Source: Rhodobiaceae bacterium (lineage in GTDB: Bacteria > Pseudomonadota > Alphaproteobacteria > RS24). From it: DNA of 37,989 bases. The stretch spans positions 8,157 to 46,145 of the forward strand of contig PBLK01000005.1 of the NCBI GenBank assembly GCA_002721725.1, read 5' to 3'. The notes beneath the pieces are model-generated. The model had not been told where the DNA came from and did no database searches. It saw nothing but the letters and a program-made list of their open reading frames with translations. Shown in pieces: positions 1 to 8,251 of this stretch. Position 1 is the stretch's first letter; every line of letters starts with the position of its first letter. A program made the translations under genes and the position numbers.

Positions 1-266
1 AGATCACTATCGCTGGCGGAACTGGCCGAAGCGGGCCAAGCTTCATCCAGCGCGAATTGCGTTGACAGAGTGACCCATGCCTCCCCGAGACTGGCTTCGG
101 CATCGTCAAGCGCTCTGCGCTGATCGTTTTGACGCGCTTCGTCCAAAGCGGCGATATTGAGGCGCGTGCCAACTGAGCCGGCCAATAATGAAATGAGCAC
201 GATAAAGCCAATGGCCAAATAAAGGGCAAAACCTTGTTCGCTATGCTTATCTCGATGGTGTGCCAT
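1..266 (-). CDS. GspK/PilX-like minor pseudopilin, 3' end outside window
   Basis: My translation of the minus strand from the ATG at 264-266 stays open to the window edge (about 88 residues). It begins with a short polar leader ending in EQG, then a hydrophobic stretch starting FALYLAIGF (about residues 13-33), then a charged helix with RLNIAALDEARQ and RRALDDAEAS. This layout fits the type II secretion/type IV pilus minor pseudopilins of the GspK or PilX kind: prepilin-peptidase cleavage after Gly12, no Glu at +5, and a long N-terminal helix rich in Arg/Glu/Ala. It starts 5 bases after the stop of a second prepilin-like gene on the same strand, so the two are probably co-transcribed and co-assembled. 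The bulk of the protein lies outside the window, so GspK versus PilX cannot be decided. Confidence 0.6.
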   Translation of the reverse strand, partial: MAHHRDKHSEQGFALYLAIGFIVLISLLAGSVGTRLNIAALDEARQNDQRRALDDAEASLGEAWVTLSTQFALDEAWPASASSASDSD

Positions 267-271
267 AAGTC

Positions 272-829
272 TCAATAGATTGTCATGGCAAACAGATTGA
301 AACGCCGCCGCATGATGCTGGTCGTCGTTTCACTTGTGCCGGGAACAATCTTCTCCAATTCCAAGCGCATATCTAGTGAATAATCACTTCCGTCACTATC
401 GGAAAAAGTCAAAGAACGAATAATCGGTTCACTGACATCGACCCAACCATTTTCATTGGGCGTCACTGTGCAGCCGAAATTATCTTCGATACGCTCCTGT
501 AATTTTCGGTTGTGCAGCCGAAACTCTCTTTGCTGGCGAGTTGTACCATCGAGATCATAACAAAACTTCACATGGCTGCTGCCAACGATTTCATAAGCCT
601 TGTTTTGCGGTAAATTGGGATTGGCCTGTTTATGTCCGGCCAGCGCGGCCCAAGGCTCAACCAAAGCAAATAATTGCCGTCCGCCGACCAGCAATTCGGT
701 TTGCGAATTCATCCGTTCGCTTTGCGTGTTAAGATTGTTCATTACGGCGATGAGGGCGGCTGAAATAACCCCGATAATCGCCAATGTCGTGGTCAGTTCA
801 ACAAGTGAAAATCCACTTTGTTTGGCCAT
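272..829 (-). CDS. Prepilin-like protein with type IV N-terminal methylation motif (PulJ/PilW-like)
   Basis: The protein has 185 residues and starts at the ATG at 827-829; an in-frame TTG two codons upstream is less likely. The N-terminus is MAKQSG followed by FSLVELTTTLAIIGVISAAL, a textbook class III signal. Prepilin peptidase would cut after Gly6, the +5 Glu is present, and a transmembrane alpha-helix of about 20 residues follows. The rest is a globular domain with two cysteines that could form a disulfide. The length and the run of Arg near the C-terminus resemble minor pseudopilins of the GspJ/PilW type, but I cannot name the exact subtype. It lies between a SHOCT-like membrane protein gene and a GspK/PilX-like gene, on the same strand and closely spaced. 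No secretin, ATPase or peptidase gene is present in the window. Confidence 0.75.
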   Translation of the reverse strand: MAKQSGFSLVELTTTLAIIGVISAALIAVMNNLNTQSERMNSQTELLVGGRQLFALVEPWAALAGHKQANPNLPQNKAYEIVGSSHVKFCYDLDGTTRQQREFRLHNRKLQERIEDNFGCTVTPNENGWVDVSEPIIRSLTFSDSDGSDYSLDMRLELEKIVPGTSETTTSIMRRRFNLFAMTIY

Positions 830-844
830 CTTCAAAAGGCTCGG

Positions 845-1453
845 CTAGCCTGATTGGCCAGCAAATTCGCGCGCTTTCAGGACATAGACTTCAGGCGCAA
901 TCAAACCCGCCTCATAAAGTTCGCGCAGGGCCAACATATTGCGCTCAATTTCCGCAAGCCGCGAGCATTCGGCAGCGCTGTCTATTGTGCGTGCATCGGT
1001 TGTCGCCATATCAGGCGGTGCCGGAACGGTTTCTTCTTTCCTTTCGCGGCGCAGCCAAGAAGCACTAAAGAGACCTCCTTTGCGAGGCGGTGCAGCTTCC
1101 CCGACTTTTGGAATTGTCATGTCGTCGATATCTTCCATCGGCTTGTCATCAATATCGAATTGGTGCGCCACAGCTTCATTCAACTGATCAGGCGGCGCTT
1201 CATCAACTTCAAAAACCATTGTCTCGTCGGCCGAGCCAGGCACTGGGTCATCGACCATTGATAGTTCAATATCATCGTCAACCTCCGGCGCTTTAACAAC
1301 ATTTTCCAGAATCCCATGGTCTGGCGAATTATTGCGCATGCGGCGAGCGACAAGCACCAACACCACCAATACCGTAACGGCAATGGTGGCGCCGATGAAA
1401 AGCGTGCCGTTTTGCTCAAACATTCGAGCCAAGATGCGCATTGTGCGTTCCAT
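845..1453 (-). CDS. Single-pass membrane protein with acidic linker and SHOCT-like C-terminus
   Basis: This protein of 202 residues has no name I can assign. Visible parts are a short N-terminal segment, one strong transmembrane helix at about residues 17-36 followed by RRMR (a positive-inside stop), and a long acidic low-complexity stretch rich in Asp/Glu/Pro (about 45-120). A basic patch follows (RRERKEE), then a C-terminal helix pair with ALRELYEAGLIAPEVYVLKA. That last segment resembles the SHOCT domain, a short C-terminal helical module thought to mediate oligomerisation. The stop codon lies 15 bases before the start codon of the prepilin-like gene, so it is probably part of the same transcript and may be an accessory of that envelope system. 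Function is not known. The start is the ATG at 1451-1453. Confidence 0.6.
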   Translation of the reverse strand: MERTMRILARMFEQNGTLFIGATIAVTVLVVLVLVARRMRNNSPDHGILENVVKAPEVDDDIELSMVDDPVPGSADETMVFEVDEAPPDQLNEAVAHQFDIDDKPMEDIDDMTIPKVGEAAPPRKGGLFSASWLRRERKEETVPAPPDMATTDARTIDSAAECSRLAEIERNMLALRELYEAGLIAPEVYVLKAREFAGQSG

Positions 1454-1507
1454 GCTCTAAACGTTAATAGAAAAGTGCATGATTCTCACGTGAAAATTGA
1501 GGATGTT

Positions 1508-2317
1508 TCATATTTCCATGCGCATAAAATCGCGCGTCACGAAACTGTTGGCCAGCATATCTTTGGCACGTTTTTCTATTTCTAAAAGCATCTCATCCGA
1601 GCGTTCCGGATCGTGATGGAAAATGCCGAACTTCTTGACTTTGGCGGCATCAGCAAGGCGCAGTCCCTCTTGCCATGTCGAGTGCCCCCAACCGCGTCTC
1701 GTAGCAAATTCATCATCATCATAAGTGCAGTCATAAACGGCCAAGTCTGCGTCCCGCATGAAAGCAATAAGGTTTTGATTAGGATCTGAAGGCGAATGCT
1801 CGGTGTCCGTAGCATAGACGAAATTCTTAGGGCCATTGCTGGCTTTTAACGCATGGGCGCCGCCCGGATGTGGGATGGGCAAAGCAGTTACATTTAATTC
1901 GTTAAAACTTAGGGTTTCATTTGGGTCATGGTGCTTAAATTGCAAATCAGCTTCAAAATCGGCCAATCCCATCGGGAAAATAGGGTCTTGTAAATAAATG
2001 CCTAAGGCGTCGCGGAGGTTTGCCGCTTCGGGGCCAAAACTATGCAAGCGTACTGTCATTTCGGAATTGAAAAGCGGTTTGAAAAAGGGCAGACCACAAA
2101 TATGGTCGGCATGAAAATGCGAAAAACAAATATCGATTTCGGTTCGCCCCGCAGCAAGTATTTCAGCCCCCAGATTGACGAGCCCCGAGCCGCCGTCAAA
2201 GGCAATCATAGTCTCACCAGCGCAAATACTGACGCATGGGGTGTTGCCGCCAAAAAGACGGTGATCCGGCGAGTTCATCGGCAGCGAACCGCGTGTTCCC
2301 CAAAAAACCAAGTTCAT
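1508..2317 (-). CDS. MBL-fold metal-dependent hydrolase
   Basis: The protein has 269 residues. It opens with FWGTRGS, a typical first strand of PhnP/RNase Z-like metallo-beta-lactamase-fold phosphodiesterases, and contains HFHADH at residues 67-72 (the HxHxDH zinc motif). Further metal-ligand candidates are the His in PIPHPGGAH, the Asp in YATDTEHS and the His pair in FGIFHHDPE near the C-terminus, so both metal sites look intact. The family includes cyclic-nucleotide and cyclic-phosphate phosphodiesterases, and the substrate cannot be read from sequence alone. It follows the CHASE2 adenylyl cyclase gene on the same strand after a gap of 29 bases, which makes a cyclic nucleotide a reasonable guess. 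No signal peptide is visible, so it is probably cytoplasmic. Confidence 0.8.
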   Translation of the reverse strand: MNLVFWGTRGSLPMNSPDHRLFGGNTPCVSICAGETMIAFDGGSGLVNLGAEILAAGRTEIDICFSHFHADHICGLPFFKPLFNSEMTVRLHSFGPEAANLRDALGIYLQDPIFPMGLADFEADLQFKHHDPNETLSFNELNVTALPIPHPGGAHALKASNGPKNFVYATDTEHSPSDPNQNLIAFMRDADLAVYDCTYDDDEFATRRGWGHSTWQEGLRLADAAKVKKFGIFHHDPERSDEMLLEIEKRAKDMLANSFVTRDFMRMEI

Positions 2318-2346
2318 AAGCTGTCCAAAGCCTCCGAGATATCTAA

Positions 2347-4713
2347 TTACTTTGCCAGGGCATTATAATGCCCGTCCCAATCTGGTGCGGGCGGATTATC
2401 CCGATAAGTCAGTATACGTTTTTGCAGTATTGCATAATAGTCTGCAAGTGCCGGATGTGCCTCGGCCATAGCACGGGCTGACTTTTGGGCAACATCCCAT
2501 TCTTGTGCGCGGTAGCTGGTCAAAAGTGCCGTTTGGGCGTTTTTGAGTGCTTGAAAGGCATCACTTTGTGCGAATTCAGTGTCGCCCAAGATAGCAAAAA
2601 TGCGTTCTGGCAAGGCTTTGCCTTTAAGCGCAATCAAATCCAACTCTAGAAACGCCAGTGGCGGGCGGCCATTGGCAATAGCCTCTTGAGCAGCTTTATG
2701 CGTCGCTTCGCCAATTAATATGGCCTGTGCATAATCTTTGGTCTGCCCCTCCAAACGCGCCGCTACATTCACTGTGTCGCCCATGACCGAGTAATTGAAG
2801 CGCTGATCAGACCCGATATTGCCGACCAGCGTCTGGCCTGAATTCAGGCCGATGCCAATGCGAATTTCTTGCTCAAAGCCGCCTATAAAGGGATCTTCTC
2901 TTAATTCGCGATTGACTTCACTTAGAGCGTTTAACATATCCAAACTCGCGCTACATGCTTCATATGCATGTTGAGCGACATCGGCCGGCGCATTCCAAAA
3001 CGCCATAATATTATCGCCGATATATTTGTCGATGGTACCGCTGCGCTGTTGAATGACTTTGGAAAGGCCGGTTAGAAAGATATTTATAATATGCGTCAAC
3101 TTTTCCGGTGCGCCAGCATAGGCTTCAGCGATGCTGGTAAAGCCGCGAATATCGCAAAATAAAATTGTCAAATCGCGGGTTTCGCCACCCAATTTCAACT
3201 TATCTGGATCGTTGGCCATTTGCTCGACCATGTCAGGAGCAAGGTAATATTGAAATGCATTACGCACCTCGCGTCTCTCGCGGGCGGTTTCCAAAAAATG
3301 CAAAAAGGCTGCGGTGAGAAAGGTTACAAACACCGACAGAGCGGGTGTCGCTGGATCAATCAGCAGCAGATTGGAGCTGAATTGCTGCCATGATAAAGCG
3401 GTCCCAGCGGCGAGTGAAAGACCGAAGAATAAGATGCTCGGGACCAATGAAAAGCGATAGACTAAAAACACCAAAGCAAGGCCAATACAAATGGTTGCCA
3501 GTCCTTCATATAGCTGAACCCATATCGGGCGTTTTAAATAAGTGCCGGCAATCATTTGTTGCACGGTTTGAATATGCACTTCGACGCCAGGTGTAACTGC
3601 ATTAATCGGCGTGGCGCGAATATCTTTCAAACCTGCTGCGCTGGTGCCGATAAAGGCAATTTTTCCGGCCAGTCGGATCATATCGAAATCGGGCTCTAGA
3701 ATTTCATAGGCAGAAACAGTCTCGATATTGGCACTGTCGGCAAAGTAAAGACGCATGCTGCCGTCGGGTTCAATCGGCGCGATAATTTGCCCGACTTTGA
3801 GACGTGACAGGCCATAGCCCGATGTGTAAGCGCCTTCGCCGCGCACATTCGAAGCGCGCAAAACAATTGACCCAGCATCCTGCGCCACCCGCAAGCTTTC
3901 CAATGCGAGGCTCGGGTAGATATTATCTCCAGCGCGGAACAAAAGCGAGGCGCGGCGGATAATCCCGTCATCATCGATGCGCGCATTAATCGACCCCAAC
4001 CCAATGGCGCTGTTATTTAATACATCGCGGTTGGAAATGGCGAAATCGCTGCTCGGGAGGCTGTTCAAAGGGTCCAGCGTCCCATCATTGTTGCCGATCC
4101 CCTGCGCGCGCACAGCAATTCCAGCTTTCGGCATGGGCAGGCTGGTTACTTCATTGCTCATCATAGTTGCCATAATTACCGGCGCATTGGCCATAGCGCG
4201 GGCGAAAGCATCGTCGGGATTAGTAATTTGCGCCTGAATGGCGCTGCGCAGGCTTTGCCAGTCTCCTAACTGCTTATCCATGCGCAACCCTTCCCAAACG
4301 GGTAAAATTTCACTTGGAGCAGTGCGGTCGGCTTCGGTGAATAAAATATCAAAGGCGATGGCGGCGCTGCCATAGTTGGTCATTTTCTCAACCAAAGTGG
4401 CAAATACGCTGCGAGGCCACGGGAACTGCCCGACCCGTGACAGACTGGCTTCATCAATGTCGACAAAAACAACCGGGCTGTCACTTTCGGCGCGCGGCAG
4501 CCAGCGATTATATTGGTCAAACACCAAATTGCGAGTGAACTCGACCGGATAGGGTTGCCATAATTGTAGCGAAACGGCCGTCAGTAATACCGCCAACGGC
4601 AATAGGAATTTCTGTAATCGCAAAATAAGACGCTTCAAATCCGGCAAGACCACCCCCAATATCGCTAAATCATACCAAAGCGCGGTGCAAATTTCACGCC
4701 TCTCTATGCGCAA
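2347..4713 (-). CDS. CHASE2-domain class III adenylyl cyclase, membrane-bound
   Basis: Up to 788 residues. Order of parts: N-terminal transmembrane helix (about 33-52), extracytoplasmic CHASE2 sensor (about 60-395, with VVFVDIDEASL and GQFPWPR), three transmembrane helices (about 400-475), a short linker, and a class III cyclase domain (about 510-690). Catalytic residues appear complete: metal-binding Asp521 (FCDIRGF) and Asp567 (KYIGDN), adenine-contacting Lys563 and Asp646 (MGDTVN), transition-state Asn649 and Arg653. The Lys/Asp pair predicts ATP rather than GTP as substrate, hence cAMP. The start is uncertain: the codon at 4711-4713 is TTG, and further GTG/TTG codons at about 4653 and 4647 would still keep the first membrane helix. 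It sits 9 bases after the rhomboid gene and 29 bases before the MBL hydrolase gene. The CHASE2 ligand is unknown. Confidence 0.9.
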   Translation of the reverse strand: MRIERREICTALWYDLAILGVVLPDLKRLILRLQKFLLPLAVLLTAVSLQLWQPYPVEFTRNLVFDQYNRWLPRAESDSPVVFVDIDEASLSRVGQFPWPRSVFATLVEKMTNYGSAAIAFDILFTEADRTAPSEILPVWEGLRMDKQLGDWQSLRSAIQAQITNPDDAFARAMANAPVIMATMMSNEVTSLPMPKAGIAVRAQGIGNNDGTLDPLNSLPSSDFAISNRDVLNNSAIGLGSINARIDDDGIIRRASLLFRAGDNIYPSLALESLRVAQDAGSIVLRASNVRGEGAYTSGYGLSRLKVGQIIAPIEPDGSMRLYFADSANIETVSAYEILEPDFDMIRLAGKIAFIGTSAAGLKDIRATPINAVTPGVEVHIQTVQQMIAGTYLKRPIWVQLYEGLATICIGLALVFLVYRFSLVPSILFFGLSLAAGTALSWQQFSSNLLLIDPATPALSVFVTFLTAAFLHFLETARERREVRNAFQYYLAPDMVEQMANDPDKLKLGGETRDLTILFCDIRGFTSIAEAYAGAPEKLTHIINIFLTGLSKVIQQRSGTIDKYIGDNIMAFWNAPADVAQHAYEACSASLDMLNALSEVNRELREDPFIGGFEQEIRIGIGLNSGQTLVGNIGSDQRFNYSVMGDTVNVAARLEGQTKDYAQAILIGEATHKAAQEAIANGRPPLAFLELDLIALKGKALPERIFAILGDTEFAQSDAFQALKNAQTALLTSYRAQEWDVAQKSARAMAEAHPALADYYAILQKRILTYRDNPPAPDWDGHYNALAK

Positions 4714-4722
4714 TCTTGCGTG

Positions 4723-5529
4723 TTATTCCCTATTCCAAGGATTTTTGCCGTCATTCGGGTCAATGCGACGCGGCGGTGCCTTTCTGCGCCCGCCAATACT
4801 GGGCACATGCAAGGGACGGTCATCGCGGCTAAAGGCGCGGGTCAGCGGTTTTTGGAAAAATTTGACATGCGGGCGTTTGAAAAAAGGTATGAGTGCCATG
4901 CCCGCGGCCATTGAATAAAGATGCACATCATAAGCGACATTGCCTTGCGGGTTCAAAAAGCCGCTCACTTGCCCGAATAGCCAGAAAGCGAATATCAGCA
5001 CGGCGGGAATATTGAATGCGCGAAAAAAAACGAAAAACCCGACCAGCGTTTTGATATTGGCGCGTGGCCATAGCAAAATATACGCACCAATCATCGCCGA
5101 GCAAACGCCGCTCAACCCGACCAGAGGGGTGGTGCTGCCGGGATTGGAAAGCCCATGTCCGAACGTACCAACGGCACCAGTAATCAGGGCAAAAACGATA
5201 AATCTGGGGCCGTGGCCAATCGCATCTTCAACATTATCGGCGAGCAAATACATGACATAAAGATTGCCGAAAATATGCATCAAACCGCCATGACTTATCA
5301 TGGTGGTGACAAAGGTTACCAGCACGGGCAGGGGGCTGACGCCATATTCAAAGCTGGGATCATAATCGGCAAAAAGTCGCGCCGGAATAAAGCCATATTC
5401 CAAAATCGCTTCCGGTGGCCGGCTGATTTGATAGCCGAAATACCACAGCACACACAGCGCCATAATGGCATAGGTCAAAATTGGCTTCCGAAAGCTCGGA
5501 TTTTCGTCATAAAGGGGTAAAAACCACAT
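4723..5529 (-). CDS. Rhomboid-family intramembrane serine protease
   Basis: The protein has 268 residues and about six hydrophobic helices. The rhomboid signature is present: His80/His85 and Asn89 in the HGGLMHIFGN segment (oxyanion side), the catalytic serine in GLSG (Ser140), and a candidate catalytic His203 in the last core helix. The His203 segment reads DVHLYSMAAG rather than the common AHxxG pattern, but a small residue spaced along the helix is kept. A cytoplasmic basic tail of about 50 residues follows, ending in Pro/Arg-rich sequence. The gene starts 35 bases downstream of the M16 gene and ends 9 bases before the cyclase, so it belongs to the long minus-strand run. Substrates cannot be inferred; membrane proteins encoded next door are only candidates. 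Confidence 0.88.
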   Translation of the reverse strand: MWFLPLYDENPSFRKPILTYAIMALCVLWYFGYQISRPPEAILEYGFIPARLFADYDPSFEYGVSPLPVLVTFVTTMISHGGLMHIFGNLYVMYLLADNVEDAIGHGPRFIVFALITGAVGTFGHGLSNPGSTTPLVGLSGVCSAMIGAYILLWPRANIKTLVGFFVFFRAFNIPAVLIFAFWLFGQVSGFLNPQGNVAYDVHLYSMAAGMALIPFFKRPHVKFFQKPLTRAFSRDDRPLHVPSIGGRRKAPPRRIDPNDGKNPWNRE

Positions 5530-5564
5530 TTCGACACCCTAGCGCCGCGCGCGCTGGGAGGCAA

Positions 5565-6872
5565 TCAATCAAGCGCAATGGCGGTACCGCCGACCGATAC
5601 CACCAATAGCCGGTCAGGCGTTAAAAGTTGCGCTGCGCGTTGTACATCGTCGATCGTCACCGCATTTATATTGGCGTTGCGCGTGGTGAAATAATCAATC
5701 GGCCAGTCATTTAATTGCACACCCAAAAGCTGTTCGGCAATTTTCGCGCTGCTGTCAAACCGCAGTGCATAATTGCCGGTGAGATAGGTTTTGGCGGCTG
5801 CGAGCCTTGCATCACTGACTGGCTCGTTGGCGATACGACCCATTTCGACACGAATGACATCCATTGCCTGTTGCGCCGTTGCATTGTCGCTGGCAACAGA
5901 TCCATTCCACATGGCGGCTTGTCCGAAATTTGAGGTGCCGCTGTAAACACTATAGGCGAGGCCGCGGGCTTCGCGCACTTGCTCGGTCAAGCGCGAAGAA
6001 AAGCCGCTGCCGCCCAAAATCGAGTTCATCACAAAATCGGCGAAGAAAAGCGGGTGCTTATGGCCGAGCCCTTTTTGCGCAAAAACAATACTGGTCTGCG
6101 GACCGGCGCGCTCAATATGGCGGCTTATCGGGCCGTTGCGCATGGTAGCTTGCTGCGCTTTCGGCAAACGGCTACTCGGCGGCAGTTGGGCGAATATATC
6201 GCGCATCAAGCGGCGCAAGGCAGCACGGTCAATATCGCCGACAACGGCCAGATGAAGATTGTTGCGCGCCATCATCGCTTGATAATGCGTGCGAATATCT
6301 GCGGCACTTATGGCAGCGAGGCTTTCCTCCGTGCCATTGCGCGCTTGCCCATAAGGATGGCCGTCAAAAGCCATCGCCATCAATGCCTCATTGGCAAGGC
6401 TGCGCGGCGATTGCTGGGCTTGCAATATGGCGGTCAATTGCTCCCGTTTCATGCGCGCCACCGCCTCATCGTCAAAGCGCGGCGCGGTCAGGGCCAGCCG
6501 CAACAATTTGAAACAGGCATGCTTATATTTGCTGAGACAGCGCAAAGTGCCGGTGACATCATCGCGCCCGGCGCTGAAAGACAGAGACATTGCATTATCG
6601 GCCATTGCTTGTTGAAAGCTTTGCGCGGGTAGCTCTCCGGCCCCCTCATTCATCAGCCGCGCCAGCATCATGCTCAGTCCGGCTTTGCCGTCAGGGTCGC
6701 TGGCCGTGCCGCCGCGCCATGCCATTTTAACGGTGACGAGCGGCAGGCTGTGGTCGGTGACCAGCCAGGCTTCCATATCGCGCAAGGGCACGGTTTGCAC
6801 GAGTGGCGCGGCATGGGCGCTCAGGCTGCCAAGCAGCAGAAAACAAGCGAATATAAGCTTATGGCACATCAT
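5565..6872 (-). CDS. M16-family peptidase-like protein lacking the zinc motif
   Basis: The protein has 435 residues with an N-terminal signal peptide (hydrophobic core FACFLLLGS, cleavage near AHA-AP, about residue 22), so it is probably periplasmic. It has the M16 insulinase/PqqL-like fold, with the first half including SMMLARLMNEG. In catalytic members this position holds HxxEH; here residues 68-72 are M-M-L-A-R, so the zinc ligands and catalytic Glu are gone. Such inactive subunits normally pair with an active one, as in the mitochondrial processing peptidase. The active partner is encoded directly upstream with an ATGA overlap (6869-6872), implying translational coupling and a heterodimer. 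Its role would be to form the far wall of the substrate chamber. Physiological substrates are unknown. Confidence 0.88.
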   Translation of the reverse strand: MMCHKLIFACFLLLGSLSAHAAPLVQTVPLRDMEAWLVTDHSLPLVTVKMAWRGGTASDPDGKAGLSMMLARLMNEGAGELPAQSFQQAMADNAMSLSFSAGRDDVTGTLRCLSKYKHACFKLLRLALTAPRFDDEAVARMKREQLTAILQAQQSPRSLANEALMAMAFDGHPYGQARNGTEESLAAISAADIRTHYQAMMARNNLHLAVVGDIDRAALRRLMRDIFAQLPPSSRLPKAQQATMRNGPISRHIERAGPQTSIVFAQKGLGHKHPLFFADFVMNSILGGSGFSSRLTEQVREARGLAYSVYSGTSNFGQAAMWNGSVASDNATAQQAMDVIRVEMGRIANEPVSDARLAAAKTYLTGNYALRFDSSAKIAEQLLGVQLNDWPIDYFTTRNANINAVTIDDVQRAAQLLTPDRLLVVSVGGTAIALD

Positions 6873-8230
6873 GACTCGTTCTCTCCCGCATTGACACGGC
6901 CGGTCAAATGGCCGGTGACGGAATGGCGGGCGACCAGCAGCTCTTGCGCCGCTTGGCGCACATCTTCAGCGCTGACATTTTCGATTTCATCGGCCCAGCC
7001 CAACACCTCATCAGGGCGCAGCCCCAACATGGCGGCGCGGCCGAAAATATTGGCCATGCTTTGCTGGCTGTCGCGGGCATAAACCAAATCTGAAACCAGC
7101 TGTCTTTTAGCGCGGCGCAATTCATCATCGTCCGCCATAAGGTTTTTCAGAGCGTCAATCTCGGCTTCAATGGCTTGCGCCAAATCGGCGAAGTCGGTTT
7201 GCGGTGCCGGGGTTGCGTAGACCACAAATTCGCCATTATCGAGGCGGCTGGAATCGCTATAGGCACCGGCGCTGACCGCCAGTTTTTTCTCGACCACCAA
7301 TTTCTGATAAAGCCGTCCGGTGTGGCCGCCGCTGAGAATTTCTGCCAGCACATCGGCGGCGGCAAATTGCCGTTTGTTGGCGCGTTGATATTGCGGCAGG
7401 CGATAATAACGCCGCCAGCTATTTTGGCGCACGCGCGCATCGACCAGTATTTCGGGCTGCATATAATCGGCAACGCGCAAATCTTGCGCCACCACGCGTG
7501 GCGTGCGCGGCGTGCCGCTTGGCCTTAGCGGGCCATAATGGGTTTGTGCCAAAGCGCGAACTTCAGACAGGCTCACCGCACCGGCGACCACCAATACGGC
7601 ATTATCAGGGGCGTAATAGCGGCGGTAAAACCGCTGCGCATCATCGGCATTGAGCCGTTCAATTTCCGTGCGCCAGCCTATCACCGGCACTTCATAGGCC
7701 GTGCCCTGATGCAGCCTTTTGCGCATTTGCTCGGCCAGCAGAGATGAGGGTCGGCCATCGACCCGCATGGAGTGCTCTTCCAAAATCACATCACGCTCAA
7801 TCGCGACAATGTCGGGTTGAATGATGAGCTTTTGCATGCGCTCGGCTTCCATTTGCATCATTTGTCCCAGCTTATCTTTGGCGATGCGTTGGAAATAGGC
7901 CGTATAGTCGTAAGAGGTGAAGGCATTATCTTGCCCGCCGAGGCGGGCCACGGTTTTTGAAAACTCCCCTGAGGGAATGTTTTGCGTGCCGCGAAACATC
8001 AAATGTTCGAAAAAATGTGCAATGCCCGATTTGCCCTTTGGTTCATCGGCAGAGCCGACGCGATACCACAACATATGCGTCACCACATCGGCGCGATAGT
8101 CGGGAATGACGATAATCTCAAGACCATTATCAAGCGCCGCCGTTTCGATTTGCGGGCCATCAGGCGCACCCTCACAGGCGGCCAGCGCAAAAGCCAAAAA
8201 CAAGGCGGCAATTTTTCGTTTTATCGGCAT
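6869..8230 (-). CDS. Zinc-dependent M16 peptidase, predicted lipoprotein
   Basis: The protein has 453 residues. A lipoprotein signal with lipobox LAAC (Cys19) predicts anchoring in the envelope. The catalytic motif HFFEH lies at residues 72-76, with the downstream zinc-ligand glutamate at about 152 (VILEEHSM). The N-terminal active half and the C-terminal half with the conserved substrate-binding R/Y region are both full length, as in bacterial PqqL/YmxG-type enzymes. It is co-transcribed with the inactive homologue that follows and lies downstream of lspA and bamF, a set concerned with envelope and lipoprotein biology. By family it would degrade small unfolded peptides in the periplasm. I see no evidence for a role in PQQ synthesis. 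Confidence 0.9.
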   Translation of the reverse strand: MPIKRKIAALFLAFALAACEGAPDGPQIETAALDNGLEIIVIPDYRADVVTHMLWYRVGSADEPKGKSGIAHFFEHLMFRGTQNIPSGEFSKTVARLGGQDNAFTSYDYTAYFQRIAKDKLGQMMQMEAERMQKLIIQPDIVAIERDVILEEHSMRVDGRPSSLLAEQMRKRLHQGTAYEVPVIGWRTEIERLNADDAQRFYRRYYAPDNAVLVVAGAVSLSEVRALAQTHYGPLRPSGTPRTPRVVAQDLRVADYMQPEILVDARVRQNSWRRYYRLPQYQRANKRQFAAADVLAEILSGGHTGRLYQKLVVEKKLAVSAGAYSDSSRLDNGEFVVYATPAPQTDFADLAQAIEAEIDALKNLMADDDELRRAKRQLVSDLVYARDSQQSMANIFGRAAMLGLRPDEVLGWADEIENVSAEDVRQAAQELLVARHSVTGHLTGRVNAGENES

Positions 8231-8251
8231 GGCGCGTTCCGTGCGCCCGAT

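Noticed and set aside
5979-6632. Open frame of 217 codons on the plus strand
   Set aside because: It is antisense to the M16-like gene, with low-complexity Arg/His/Gln composition and no recognisable motif.
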